Notes: generated by a model from the letters alone, not told the origin. Numbered from the stretch's first letter, positions 1-8,285 are shown. The stretch: 64,000 nucleotides of DNA from Streptomyces sp. CB02923 (GCF_001905005.1 NZ_LWKZ01000007.1:22816-86815); one strand, 5' to 3'. Numbers and translations are program-made.

Positions 1-1296
1 GTGGGCGGCACGGCGGCCGAGATCAGCGCGATCATGCAGTACGCCGCGCACTACGTGCCCGGTCTCTACAACGGCAACACCCTGGCCCTGGCCGGCGTGG
101 GCGTCGCCGCCGCGCTCAGCGTGGTCCTGACGGCGCTGAACTGGTTCGCGGTGCGGATGTTCGCGCGGCTGAACAACCTGGTCTCGGTGTTCAAGATCGC
201 GGTGCCGGTGGTCACGGTGATCGCGCTCATCGCCTCCGGCTGGCACGAGGGCCGCCTGACGGACCACGGCGGCTTCGCGCCCTACGGGTACGCCGCCTGC
301 CTGTCCGCGCTGGCCGGCGGCGGCATCGTCTACTCGGTCAACGGCTTCCAGGCGCCGCTGGACTTCTCCGGCGAGGCCCGCAACCCCCGCAAGACCATCC
401 CCGCCGCCGTCCTCACCGGTATCGCGCTGGCGGTCGCGATGTACCTGGCCCTCCAGGTCGCGTTCCTCTTCACCGTCCCCGAGAACGTGCTCGGCGGCGG
501 CTGGAAGGGCGTCTCCTTCGAGTCCCCGTTCGGGCAGCTGGCACTGATCCTCAACCTGCACTGGCTGTCCAGCCTGCTGTACGCGGACGCGGTGGTCTCC
601 CCCGGCGGCTCGGCGTACGTGGGCGTGGCGATCAACGCCCGGCACACCTACGCGCTCGCCAAGAACCGTACGATCCCCCGGTTCTTCATGAAGGTGGACG
701 AGCGGTTCGGCGTGCCGCGCCGGGCGCTGGCGATCAACCTCGCGGTGATCGTGATCTTCCTGCTGCCGTTCGGCGGCTGGCAGGACATCGTCAGCGTCAT
801 GGGCAACATGTACCTGCTGATCTACGGCGCCTCCGCGGTCGCCGCGGCGGTCTTCCTCGCCGATCCGGAGAGCACCACGTCCGGCTGGGTGCCGGGCCTG
901 CGCTGGATCGCACCCGTCAGCTTCGTGGTGGCGAGCGAGTTCGTGTACTGGTCGGGGTGGCACACGCTGCGGCTGGCCCTGCCGCTGGTCCTCGCCGGGC
1001 TGCTGGTCTTCCTGGCCATGCGGCGCTCCGGTGACGGCGCGACGGACGCCGTCGGCGACCGGGACGGCGCCGGACGGCGGCTGCCGCTGCTCGGTGAACT
1101 GCGCACCGGTGCCTGGCTGGTGACCTACCTGGCGGTGCTGACCGCGCTGTCGTGGCTGGGCAGCTTCGACGGCTCGGCGCAGCTGCCCGCCCCGTACGAC
1201 TCGCTGGTCGTGGCGGCCTTCGCGCTCGCGGTCTTCATCTGGGCCGTACGGTCCGGCGTCCGGCACCTGGCGGAGTCCCGTACCGGCACCGTGTGA
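1..1296 (+). CDS. APC-family amino acid permease, 5' end outside window
   Basis: An integral membrane transporter of the amino acid-polyamine-organocation superfamily, expected to move an amino acid or amine across the cytoplasmic membrane. The 431 residues visible are dominated by hydrophobic helices. The conserved permease loop with F-S-G-E-A-R-N-P-R-K-T-I-P after a membrane segment, near residues 122-134, is the E-x-(K/R)-N-P-x-(K/R)-x-I-P signature of APC permeases. The frame is open from base 1 with no credible start, and family members are about 500 residues or longer, so the N-terminal helices lie to the left. A perfect 16-bp hairpin follows the stop. The PLP-enzyme operon starts 92 bp downstream, so a shared substrate is possible but unproven. 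The substrate cannot be assigned. Confidence 0.85.
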   Translation: MGGTAAEISAIMQYAAHYVPGLYNGNTLALAGVGVAAALSVVLTALNWFAVRMFARLNNLVSVFKIAVPVVTVIALIASGWHEGRLTDHGGFAPYGYAACLSALAGGGIVYSVNGFQAPLDFSGEARNPRKTIPAAVLTGIALAVAMYLALQVAFLFTVPENVLGGGWKGVSFESPFGQLALILNLHWLSSLLYADAVVSPGGSAYVGVAINARHTYALAKNRTIPRFFMKVDERFGVPRRALAINLAVIVIFLLPFGGWQDIVSVMGNMYLLIYGASAVAAAVFLADPESTTSGWVPGLRWIAPVSFVVASEFVYWSGWHTLRLALPLVLAGLLVFLAMRRSGDGATDAVGDRDGAGRRLPLLGELRTGAWLVTYLAVLTALSWLGSFDGSAQLPAPYDSLVVAAFALAVFIWAVRSGVRHLAESRTGTV

Positions 1297-1297
1297 G

Positions 1298-1336
1298 CCG
1301 CCGCGGACCGGCCGTACCCGGGCCGGTCCGCGGCGG
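1298..1336 (+). terminator. Strong hairpin terminator after the permease
   Basis: Sixteen base pairs (1298-1313 with 1321-1336) pair perfectly around a 7-nt loop, starting one base after the permease stop. There is no T-tract, which is usual for Streptomyces terminators. It separates the permease transcript from the PLP-enzyme operon. Confidence 0.8.
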
Positions 1337-1388
1337 TCGTTTCCGCGGACGAGGTGGGCTACGGTCCGTACCGGGGGAAGTATTGCGT

Positions 1389-2963
1389 ATGGACGTTCCC
1401 CTGTACCTCGAACCGCGGTTGGAGTCCCGGCTGGCGTCCCTGCTGCGCGCCAGGACGTTTCTGCATACGCTCACCGGCGGGCTCGGTTCGCCGCTGAACG
1501 TGGTCTTACCGGACCGCATGGCCGAGAACCTGGCCGCCTTCCGGGCCGTCTACCGCCGGCACCACCTCAGCGGCGGCATTTTCTTCGCCCACAAGGCGAA
1601 CCGCTCCAGCGCCCTGGTACGGCGGCTCGCCGCCACGGAAGCGGCCGTCGACGTCGCCTCCCTCGGCGAGCTCCAGCACGCCCTGGGCTGCGGTTTCGTA
1701 CCGGACCGGATCATGGCGACCGGGCCGAAGAACCCGGAGTTCCTGTGGCTGGCGGCCCGTTCGGGCACCACCGTGAACATCGACAGCCCGGTGGAGCTGG
1801 ACGAACTCGCCGCGCTGGTACGGGATTACACCCTCCCCCGCATCCGTGTCCTGCTGCGGCTCTCCGGCTTCTGCACCCCCGGCGTCAGGCTGCTGATCCG
1901 GCAGAGCCGCTTCGGTACGGCCGAGGCGGAGCTGGACGGCCTGCTCAAGTCGGTGGAACGGCACCGCGACGCGGTGGAGCTGACGGGTGTGGGCTACCAC
2001 CTCGACACCACCAGCCCGGCCGAGAAGGCGGTGGCGCTCGAAGGGTGCGTCAAGGCCCTGGACACCTGCCGGGCGCGGGGCTTCGCGCCGCGCGCCGTCG
2101 ACATCGGCGGCGGCTTCGGCACCGACTACCTCGCCGACGGCGCGCAGTGGCAGCGGTACACGACGGAACTGACCAACGCCGCGCTGGGCACGCGTCCGCC
2201 CATGACCTGGCGTCGGCACAGCTACGGCCTGCGCAACGAGAACGGCACCCTGCGCGGCGCGCTGGCGCTGTACCCGGCCCACCGGCCGACCGCCGGAGCC
2301 CAGTACCTCGACGCGCTCCTGTCGCTCCCCGCCCCCTCCATGGGCCGCCCGCTGGCCACCCTGCTGCTGGAGAACCTGTACGAACTGCACACGGAGCCCG
2401 GCCGCGCGCTCGTGGACCAGTGCGGGGTCACCTTGGCGCGGGTGCTGGAGGTACGCCGTACGGAGCCGACGGACCGCGCCGAGGCCACGGGCCGTACGGG
2501 TGCCGCCGACGGTGAGCCCGCGTTTCCCGGCAGCCGTGCGGGTCCGGTCCCCCTCCTGGTGCGGCTGGACGCCAACGCCGACGACATCGGCCTGGAGGAG
2601 CACGGCGTCCTCGTCGACCCCGTCCTCGTACCGCGTGCCGCGCCGGGGGACGCTCCGGACGCCGGGCCGGTGGCGTGCTACCTCGCGGGCAACCTCTGCC
2701 TGGAGGCCGACATGATCACCCGGCGGGCCGTCCACCTGCCGGGCGCGCCCCGCCCCGGGGACCTGCTGGCCTTCGCGAACACGGCGGGCTACTGCATGGA
2801 CTTCAGCGCCGACGAGGCCCAGCAGCAGCCCGTCGCCCGCAAGGTCGCCGTATGGCAGGACGCACCGGCGGACGCCCCGGGCCGGGAGGACGCTCCCTGG
2901 CAGTGGTGCCTGGACGAACAGTACTGGCCGCACGTGAACCGCCGGACGAAAGGATCTGCATGA
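1389..2963 (+). CDS. Y4yA-family PLP-dependent decarboxylase-like enzyme
   Basis: A 524-residue fold-type III PLP enzyme related to diaminopimelate/ornithine decarboxylases and to the rhizobial Y4yA family. The likely Schiff-base lysine is K69 in A-H-K-A-N. The phosphate-binding glycine run is V-D-I-G-G-G-F-G at 238-244. An E-P-G-R motif, N-L-C-L-E-A-D and A-G-Y-C-M-D-F toward the C-terminus match the decarboxylase active-site strands. The ATG at 1389 has GGGGGAAG eight bases upstream. The stop overlaps the next start by four bases (ATGA), so translation is probably coupled. Codon 40 is TTA (1506-1508), the leucine codon read by the bldA tRNA in Streptomyces, so expression may be developmentally gated. 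The reaction is likely decarboxylation of an amino acid, but the substrate is unknown. Confidence 0.85.
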   Translation: MDVPLYLEPRLESRLASLLRARTFLHTLTGGLGSPLNVVLPDRMAENLAAFRAVYRRHHLSGGIFFAHKANRSSALVRRLAATEAAVDVASLGELQHALGCGFVPDRIMATGPKNPEFLWLAARSGTTVNIDSPVELDELAALVRDYTLPRIRVLLRLSGFCTPGVRLLIRQSRFGTAEAELDGLLKSVERHRDAVELTGVGYHLDTTSPAEKAVALEGCVKALDTCRARGFAPRAVDIGGGFGTDYLADGAQWQRYTTELTNAALGTRPPMTWRRHSYGLRNENGTLRGALALYPAHRPTAGAQYLDALLSLPAPSMGRPLATLLLENLYELHTEPGRALVDQCGVTLARVLEVRRTEPTDRAEATGRTGAADGEPAFPGSRAGPVPLLVRLDANADDIGLEEHGVLVDPVLVPRAAPGDAPDAGPVACYLAGNLCLEADMITRRAVHLPGAPRPGDLLAFANTAGYCMDFSADEAQQQPVARKVAVWQDAPADAPGREDAPWQWCLDEQYWPHVNRRTKGSA

Positions 2964-4306
2964 GGTTCGAGCGCATCACCGACGCCATCGGCAACACCCC
3001 GCTCGTACGCATCGATCCGTCCGTGCACGGCCTGCGCACCATCGATCTGTACGCCAAGCTGGAGATGCTCAACCCATTCGGTTCGATCAAGGACCGGGCG
3101 GCCTGGAACATGGTGCGGCCGGGGCTGCCCGCCGCGGCCGGCGAGGACCGCACCGTCGTGGAGCTGTCCAGCGGCAACACGGCCAAGGCGCTGGCCGTCC
3201 TCGCCGGTATGCACGGGGTGCCTTTCAAGAGCGTCACGAACCGGATGCGCATTCCTGAGGTCAAGGACCTCCTCCTGCTGCTGGGCGCGGAGGTCGAGGA
3301 GCTGCCGGGGCAGACCGAGTGCCTCGACCCGACCAACACCGACGACCCGCTGACCCACTTCCACCGGACGCTCACCGAGCCCGGCAGCGCGTACCTGTAC
3401 ACGGATCAGTACTTCAACGACCGCAACACGCAGGCCCATGTGGAGGGCACCGGCCCGGAGATCGTCAAGGACCTGGACGGCCGGGCGCCGGACTGGTTCA
3501 TCGCCTGTGTGGGCACGGCCGGGTCGTCGACCGGGGTGGCCCGGGTGCTGCGGGAGCACGACCCCCGGGTGGACGTGGTCGGGCTGGTCTCGCACAAGGC
3601 GGACTTCGTGCCCGGCATCCGCACCATCGACGAGGTGCAGGAGGTCGGCCTGTTCGACCCGCGGACCTACGACACGATCGCCTCCGTCACCGCCGACGAG
3701 GCGATCGACGGGATGCTGACCCTGGCCCGGCGGTGCGGCATCCTGGCCGGTCCGACCAGCGGGGCCGCGTACTTCGGCGCCGTACGGCATCTGCGCGAGC
3801 TGGACACCGGCCCGGCGCCGGAGCCGGACCCGGATCTCCCGGCCGGGCGCCGGACCGCCGTGTTCATCGTCTGCGACCGCATCGAGAGCTACCTCGGCTA
3901 CGTACGGCAGCGGCGGCCCGAGCTGCTGGGGCGGCCGCCGCAGCCGGACTCCGTCGCCACGCTCTCCGACGCCGAGGTGCGGCAGGCGCCGGACATCGAC
4001 GTCGAGGGCGCCGTGCGGTGGATCGAGCGCGACCAGCCGCTCGTCGTGGATCTGCGCAGCCCGTTCGCCTACACCGCGCTGCACATCGCCGGTTCGGTCA
4101 ACATCGTCGACGAGCTCTTCGGTGAACTGGTGCGCGGCGGGCTGCCGTTCAGCAAGAGCCGCCCGGTCCTGCTGGCCTGTCCGGTCGGTGAGCAGTCCGC
4201 CAAGTACGCCGCGCTGCTCACGCGCCTGGGCCACCCCGACATCCGCAGCCTGCGCGGCGGGATCATCGCCTGGCGCGACGCGGGCGCCCCGCTGGTACGG
4301 GAGTGA
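2960..4306 (+). CDS. Cysteine synthase-like PLP enzyme fused to rhodanese domain
   Basis: A 448-residue two-domain protein. Residues 1 to about 325 are a fold-type II PLP beta-synthase of the CysK/CysM/SbnA type. K44 in S-I-K-D-R is the PLP lysine, S-S-G-N-T at 70-74 binds the substrate carboxylate, and G-T-A-G-S-S-T-G at 185-192 binds the PLP phosphate. Residues about 345-448 are a rhodanese domain with V-D-L-R-S-P-F-A, H-I-A-G-S-V and the catalytic cysteine C407 in A-C-P-V-G-E-Q-S. Such a protein would make a beta-substituted alanine, and the rhodanese could deliver or receive persulfide sulfur. It overlaps the upstream decarboxylase gene by four bases and is followed after 6 bp by the desulfurase homologue, indicating one operon. 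The amino-acid product is not identifiable from sequence. Confidence 0.88.
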   Translation: MRFERITDAIGNTPLVRIDPSVHGLRTIDLYAKLEMLNPFGSIKDRAAWNMVRPGLPAAAGEDRTVVELSSGNTAKALAVLAGMHGVPFKSVTNRMRIPEVKDLLLLLGAEVEELPGQTECLDPTNTDDPLTHFHRTLTEPGSAYLYTDQYFNDRNTQAHVEGTGPEIVKDLDGRAPDWFIACVGTAGSSTGVARVLREHDPRVDVVGLVSHKADFVPGIRTIDEVQEVGLFDPRTYDTIASVTADEAIDGMLTLARRCGILAGPTSGAAYFGAVRHLRELDTGPAPEPDPDLPAGRRTAVFIVCDRIESYLGYVRQRRPELLGRPPQPDSVATLSDAEVRQAPDIDVEGAVRWIERDQPLVVDLRSPFAYTALHIAGSVNIVDELFGELVRGGLPFSKSRPVLLACPVGEQSAKYAALLTRLGHPDIRSLRGGIIAWRDAGAPLVRE

Positions 4307-4312
4307 CGGCCG

Positions 4313-5524
4313 ATGACCACGACGGACGCCCCCACGACCGCGGCCCTGGACGAACTGCACGCGTGGCACACCGCCGTACGCGCCCAGTTCCCGATCATCA
4401 CGGGCGCGCCCCGGCTCGCCTACCTGGACAACGCCGCGACGACACAGAAGCCGCAGGCCGTCCTGGACGCCGTGCAGCACTACCTCACCACCGGCAACGC
4501 CAACGCCGGGCGCGGCACCTACACCTGGGCCAACCGGACCACGGCGCTGGTCGAGGAGACCCGGCAGCGGATCAAGGAGTTCCTCGGCGATCCGGAGCCG
4601 GACCGCTCCGGGGTGCACTTCGTCAGCGGGGCGACGGCGGGGCTGCGTGCCGTCGCGCGGGACTGGCTGGCCGGTCAGCTGTCCGACGGCGACGAGATCG
4701 TGGTCCCGCTCGCCGACCACCAGGCGAACATCGTCCCGTGGCTGGAGATACGGGACCTGCTCGCGCGGCAGGGCCTGCGCATCCGGGTGCGCCCGATGCC
4801 CTACCAGGCGGGGTCCGGCGACTACGACCCGGCGGCGCTGGCCTCGCTGGCCGGGCCGCGGACCCGCTTCGTGGCGGTCACCCACGTCCATCACGTCTAC
4901 GGCGGCGACATGAACGTGCACCGCATCCGGCAGGCGGTGGGGCCGGACGTGCCGATCTGCCTGGACGCGGCCCAGAGCGTGGGGCACATCCCGGTGTCGC
5001 TCGCGGACCTGGACGTGGACTTCGCCGTCTTCTCCGGGCACAAGGCCCTGGCCCTGCCCGGCTCGGGTGCCGTGTGGGCCCGCAACGCGCGGGGCCCGGC
5101 CTTCTCGCCCGGCGGGTGGGACGGCAGCCCGAACACCACCGGCATCCGCAGCCTGCGGGCCGCGTTCGACTGGCTGGACGCCACGGGCACCGGCCGCGTC
5201 GAACGGTGGACCACGGCCCTGGCCGCCCGTCTGACCGAGGGGCTGCGCCGGCTGCCCGCGTACGAGGTCCTGGGCTGCCAGCGCAGCCTGGCGGCCGGCG
5301 CGGGCATCCAGCGGCGCCAGGGCATCGTGACGTTCCGGCACCGCGGTATCGACTCGGGTGACCTGGGCTTCGCGCTGTTCGACCACGGCTTCATGGTCCG
5401 CTCGGACAGCCTCTGCCAGGGCAGCGGGGGCGAGCGGCAGCACTCGGTCCGAGTGAGCGTGCACGCGTACAACTCCCCGGCGGAGATCGACCGGCTGCTG
5501 GACGTGCTGGGAGCGTGTGCCTGA
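4313..5524 (+). CDS. SufS/CsdA-like cysteine desulfurase homologue (class V aminotransferase fold)
   Basis: A 403-residue PLP enzyme of the SufS/CsdA branch. Visible motifs are L-D-N-A-A-T-T-Q-K-P at 38-47, H136 in A-D-H-Q-A-N-I-V-P-W, D-A-A-Q-S-V-G-H at 218-225, and the PLP lysine K244 in S-G-H-K. The usual R-x-G-H-H-C loop is altered to R-S-D-S-L-C-Q-G. The cysteine (C368) is kept but both histidines are gone. The expected role is to take sulfur from cysteine or a related amino acid as a protein persulfide, which the rhodanese domain encoded upstream could accept. It has no suf genes around it, so a dedicated biosynthetic role is more likely than Fe-S assembly. Amine or selenium chemistry cannot be excluded. 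Confidence 0.85.
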   Translation: MTTTDAPTTAALDELHAWHTAVRAQFPIITGAPRLAYLDNAATTQKPQAVLDAVQHYLTTGNANAGRGTYTWANRTTALVEETRQRIKEFLGDPEPDRSGVHFVSGATAGLRAVARDWLAGQLSDGDEIVVPLADHQANIVPWLEIRDLLARQGLRIRVRPMPYQAGSGDYDPAALASLAGPRTRFVAVTHVHHVYGGDMNVHRIRQAVGPDVPICLDAAQSVGHIPVSLADLDVDFAVFSGHKALALPGSGAVWARNARGPAFSPGGWDGSPNTTGIRSLRAAFDWLDATGTGRVERWTTALAARLTEGLRRLPAYEVLGCQRSLAAGAGIQRRQGIVTFRHRGIDSGDLGFALFDHGFMVRSDSLCQGSGGERQHSVRVSVHAYNSPAEIDRLLDVLGACA

Positions 5525-5606
5525 CCTCGCGGAACGGCGCCCGCCGAACGCCCGCCGCAGGGCGCCCCCTCCGGGGGGTGACCCCTTTGGAGTGACAGAA
5601 CGCCAT

Positions 5607-5621
5607 TGGAAACCGTTTTCA
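5607..5621 (+). promoter_or_regulatory. Zur-like palindrome upstream of methyltransferase
   Basis: TGGAAACCGTTTTCA is a 7-1-7 inverted repeat with one mismatch. It resembles the actinobacterial zinc-uptake regulator (Zur) box, of the form TGAAAATCATTTTCA. It lies 58 bp before the methyltransferase start and just upstream of a possible -10 (TAGGTT, 5626-5631), a position that fits repression. No zinc gene is adjacent, so the assignment rests on the motif alone. Confidence 0.4.
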
Positions 5622-5679
5622 CCTGTAGGTTGAGAGGCACCGGCGGACAGGTGCGAGACGGCTGAGGTGGCGCGACCGG

Positions 5680-6438
5680 ATGGGACTGAGTGTGGCTACG
5701 GCCGCCCTGTGGGTGCGGCGGTGGGAACGGCAGCAGCAGCGGTACGCGATCGACCGTGAGGAGCGCTTCACGGTCGTCGCCGACGCCGTCGAGAAGGTGA
5801 CCGCCCACCAGGAGCGGTCGCTGGTCCTGGACCTGGGATGCGGGCCCGGGTCGCTGGCCGCGCGGCTGGCCGGGCGGCTGCCCCGCGCGGACATCGTCGC
5901 CGTGGACAAGGACCCCGTCCTGCTGGCGCTGGGCCAGGCGCACCACGGCGACACCGTGCGGTTCGTCGAGGCGCCGGTCGGCGCGGGCGGCTGGACCCGC
6001 GCCCTGGACCTGGACCGCCCGCTGGACGCGGCGGTCTCGGCGACGGCGCTGCACTGCCTCGCGCCGGACGCGCTGCGCCGGGCGTACGAGGACCTCGCCG
6101 ACGTCATCCGCCCCGGCGGTGTGCTCGTCAACAGCGACCGGTTCCGCAGCCCGCGGGGGGACCGGGCGGCGGAGGTCGCCGCCCAGGTCGGCCTGCGGCG
6201 CGCCGAACGCCAGCGGCCGCCCGGCCGTGAGGACTGGGCGTCCTGGTGGGCCGCCGCTGCCGCCGACCCGGAGCTGGCCGACCCCTTCACTGCCCGCCGC
6301 GCGCGGCACACCCCGCACAGCGTCCACAACGGTCTGCCCCTGTCCCACCACATACGGCTGCTGCGCCGGGCCGGCTTCCGGCACGCCGCGCCGGTCTGGC
6401 AGTTCGGCGAGGACGCGGTGCTGGTGGCGGTGCGGTAG
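5680..6438 (+). CDS. Class I SAM-dependent methyltransferase
   Basis: A 252-residue Rossmann-type methyltransferase. Motif I is V-L-D-L-G-C-G-P-G at 49-57, followed by a V-A-V-D-K-D acidic loop and a post-I region with S-A-T-A-L-H-C-L. The later R-P-G-G-V-L-V-N-S is the typical motif preceding the fifth strand. These features show S-adenosylmethionine binding but not the acceptor. It starts 155 bp after the PLP-enzyme operon on the same strand, with a Zur-like site between, so it may be transcribed separately. The ATG at 5680 is chosen because it is the first in-frame start after the promoter-like sequence. The ribosome site is weak. Confidence 0.8.
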   Translation: MGLSVATAALWVRRWERQQQRYAIDREERFTVVADAVEKVTAHQERSLVLDLGCGPGSLAARLAGRLPRADIVAVDKDPVLLALGQAHHGDTVRFVEAPVGAGGWTRALDLDRPLDAAVSATALHCLAPDALRRAYEDLADVIRPGGVLVNSDRFRSPRGDRAAEVAAQVGLRRAERQRPPGREDWASWWAAAAADPELADPFTARRARHTPHSVHNGLPLSHHIRLLRRAGFRHAAPVWQFGEDAVLVAVR

Positions 6439-6458
6439 TGCGTGCGGCGGGCTCGGGG

Positions 6459-6565
6459 TGGCGGTGCGGTGGACCCGGCCGGCGGGCTCAGGGGGTGGCG
6501 GCGGTCGTCCCGGCCGGTGGGCTCAAGGGGTGGCGGCGGTAGTCCCGGCCGGCGGGCTCAAGGGG
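6459..6565. repeat. Three tandem 35-37 bp repeats
   Basis: Near-identical units start at 6459, 6496 and 6531, each containing the core CCCGGCCGGYGGGCTCA. The last unit runs into the 3' end of the VOC gene and encodes its final codons. The repeats lie between convergent genes and may have replaced a terminator. Confidence 0.75.
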
Positions 6566-7355
6566 TGGCGCCGATGATGTGGAAGAGGGTGCCTTCCGGG
6601 TCGCGCAGTTCGGCCACGGGGCCCTGGGAGGTGCGTTCGGCCCTGGACTCCACCTGCCCGCCGAGCTTCTTCGCGGTCTCCGCGGCCTCCTCGACGCTCG
6701 GCACCTGGAAGTGGATGTTCCAGCGGGGCCGCACCTGCGGATCGGCCGCCGCCTCGATCGCTCCGGCGTACATGCCCACCGCGTCCCGCTCCGCGACGCT
6801 GAGCACCACCCGCTCGTCCTCCCAGCGCACGTCGAGAGGGCTGGCGTCCTCCTCGCTGTACCAGTCGAAGAGGTCTCCGTAGAAGCGCGCGGCGTCGAAC
6901 GCGTCCCGGGTGCGGAGCTCCACCCACGTCGGCGCGCCGGTGCCGACCGGCTGCCGGTTCGTCCGCGGTGTGCTCTCCCGGCACTCCCAGAGGCCGAAGC
7001 GCGCCCCGGCCGGGTCGGCGGCCAGCGCCAGCCGGCCCGCGTCGAAGTCCAGCGGGCCGATGGCGACCGTACCGCCGCGTTCCCTGACCCCGTTCGCCGC
7101 GTCGTCGGCGTTGCGCGTCCCGAAGTACGTCGTCCACGAGTTGGGCAGTTCGGTGTGGCGGGCGGCCGCGCTGAGCCCCGCCACCGCCGTGTCCCCGGCC
7201 ATCGCCCGTACGTACGGGCCCCACCGGTCCGGTCCGGCCTCGAACCGCCAGCCCAGCAGCGGTCCGTAGAAACGCGTCGCGACGTCGAGGTCCCCCGTCA
7301 GGAGGGTGGCCCACGACGGCACCCCGGGAACGAACGTCATCTGGCAGTCGCCCAT
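6558..7355 (-). CDS. VOC-family protein with two glyoxalase-like domains
   Basis: About 265 residues with two tandem vicinal-oxygen-chelate half-domains. Each begins with the W-x-x-L-x-x-x-D/A-x-x-x-A-x-x-F-Y-G pattern (P-S-W-A-T-L-L-T-G-D-L-D-V-A-T-R-F-Y-G, then P-T-W-V-E-L-R-T-R-D-A-F-D-A-A-R-F-Y-G). Each ends with an R/L-x-D-P-x-G strand, such as L-R-D-P-E-G-T-L-F. Streptomyces carry many such proteins; roles range from metal-dependent isomerases to antibiotic binding, and no specific ligand is evident. The ATG at 7355 is preferred over ones at 7379 and 7382 because GGAGAAGGG lies about 11 bases upstream. The 3' end lies in a tandem repeat, so the last residues may vary between strains. 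Confidence 0.8.
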   Translation of the reverse strand: MGDCQMTFVPGVPSWATLLTGDLDVATRFYGPLLGWRFEAGPDRWGPYVRAMAGDTAVAGLSAAARHTELPNSWTTYFGTRNADDAANGVRERGGTVAIGPLDFDAGRLALAADPAGARFGLWECRESTPRTNRQPVGTGAPTWVELRTRDAFDAARFYGDLFDWYSEEDASPLDVRWEDERVVLSVAERDAVGMYAGAIEAAADPQVRPRWNIHFQVPSVEEAAETAKKLGGQVESRAERTSQGPVAELRDPEGTLFHIIGATP

Positions 7356-7400
7356 GTAAAGCCGGCCCTTCTCCACCATCATTGTGTCCAGCACTGCTAC

Positions 7401-7430
7401 TGCGGTCCTACCAGGAAAGGCAGGACCGCA
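7401..7430 (-). terminator. Hairpin terminator after the sigma factor gene
   Basis: TGCGGTCCT (7401-7409) pairs perfectly with AGGACCGCA (7422-7430), with an inner CC/GG pair. It lies 16 bp beyond the stop of the leftward sigma factor gene. Confidence 0.7.
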
Positions 7431-7445
7431 TGCCATTCCACCGGG

Positions 7446-8285
7446 TCACGCCGCAACCGAACTGGCGGGCGCTTCGGGGCCGGTCCCGTCGGCCTGCTCG
7501 CGAATGCGTGCGCAGGTCCGCTTGATGAGACGGCACACATGCATCTGGGACAGTCCCAGTTCCTCGCCGATACGGCTCTGTGTCATATCGCAGAAGAACC
7601 GCATGTACAGAATGCGGCGCTCCCGCTCCGGAAGGCCGCGCAATCCGTCGCGCACCGTTTCCCGGGCGAGGACCAGCTCGTACTGCGACTCGGTGAAGCC
7701 GATACTGTCACGGAGGGCGAAATCGTCGTCGGCGCCCGGCCGCTCGGCGTCCAGTGAAAGGGTTTTGTAGCTTTCGATGGCTTCCAGGCCGAGGATGACG
7801 TCGTCGGCACAGAGCCGGGTGCGTTCGGCGATCTCCGCGACGGTCGGGAAACGGCTGTCGGAGGCCGCCGACAGTTCACGTACGGCCAGCCGCACGGTAT
7901 TGCGGAGTTCCTGGACGCGGCGGGGTACGTGTACGCCCCACGTGCAGTCCCGGAAGTGCCGCTTGACCTCGCCCACGATGGTGGGGATGGCGTAACTCTC
8001 GAATGCGCTGCCACGCTCGGGCCGGTACCCGCCGATGGCCTTCACCAAGCCCAGGGCGGCCACCTGTTTCAGATCGTCCATGCTCTCACCGCGGTCACGG
8101 AACCGCAGCGCGAGACGTACGGCCATCGGCAGCCAGGCGCGTGTCAGTTCATCGCGCAGCCGCATTTTCTCCGGCCCCTCGGGCAGTTCTGCCAGTCGCG
8201 TGAAAACGGCGTTCGTCTCCTCCGCGTCCGGCGTGTCCGGAAAGGCTCGTCGGCGGCGTGACGGAGCCGTGGCGGCTGTGCTCAC
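7446..8285 (-). CDS. SigB/SigF/SigG-type alternative sigma factor
   Basis: About 279 residues with the domain order of group 3 sigma factors. Region 2 holds D-D-L-K-Q-V-A-A-L-G-L-V-K-A-I and F-E-S-Y-A-I-P-T-I-V-G-E-V-K-R-H-F-R-D. Region 3 follows, and region 4 has a C-terminal helix-turn-helix (T-Q-S-R-I-G-E-E-L-G-L-S-Q-M-H-V-C-R). This group governs general-stress or sporulation regulons in Streptomyces and is normally held by anti-sigma factors. None is adjacent here. The GTG at 8285 is chosen because GGGAGAG sits eight bases upstream, while that site overlaps the alternative GTG at 8294. The divergent catalase gene carries a promoter of the type recognised by this sigma group. The exact paralogue (SigB, SigF, SigG and so on) cannot be named. 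Confidence 0.88.
   Translation of the reverse strand: MSTAATAPSRRRRAFPDTPDAEETNAVFTRLAELPEGPEKMRLRDELTRAWLPMAVRLALRFRDRGESMDDLKQVAALGLVKAIGGYRPERGSAFESYAIPTIVGEVKRHFRDCTWGVHVPRRVQELRNTVRLAVRELSAASDSRFPTVAEIAERTRLCADDVILGLEAIESYKTLSLDAERPGADDDFALRDSIGFTESQYELVLARETVRDGLRGLPERERRILYMRFFCDMTQSRIGEELGLSQMHVCRLIKRTCARIREQADGTGPEAPASSVAA

Noticed and set aside
2789..5464. A leftward open frame of 891 codons
   Set aside because: It mirrors the PLP-enzyme genes on the opposite strand, is composed of Arg, Gly and Ala-rich sequence with no domain, and arises from high third-position GC.
5525..5679. A possible SAM riboswitch before the methyltransferase
   Set aside because: The conserved core of known SAM riboswitches could not be found; the palindrome fits a protein operator better.
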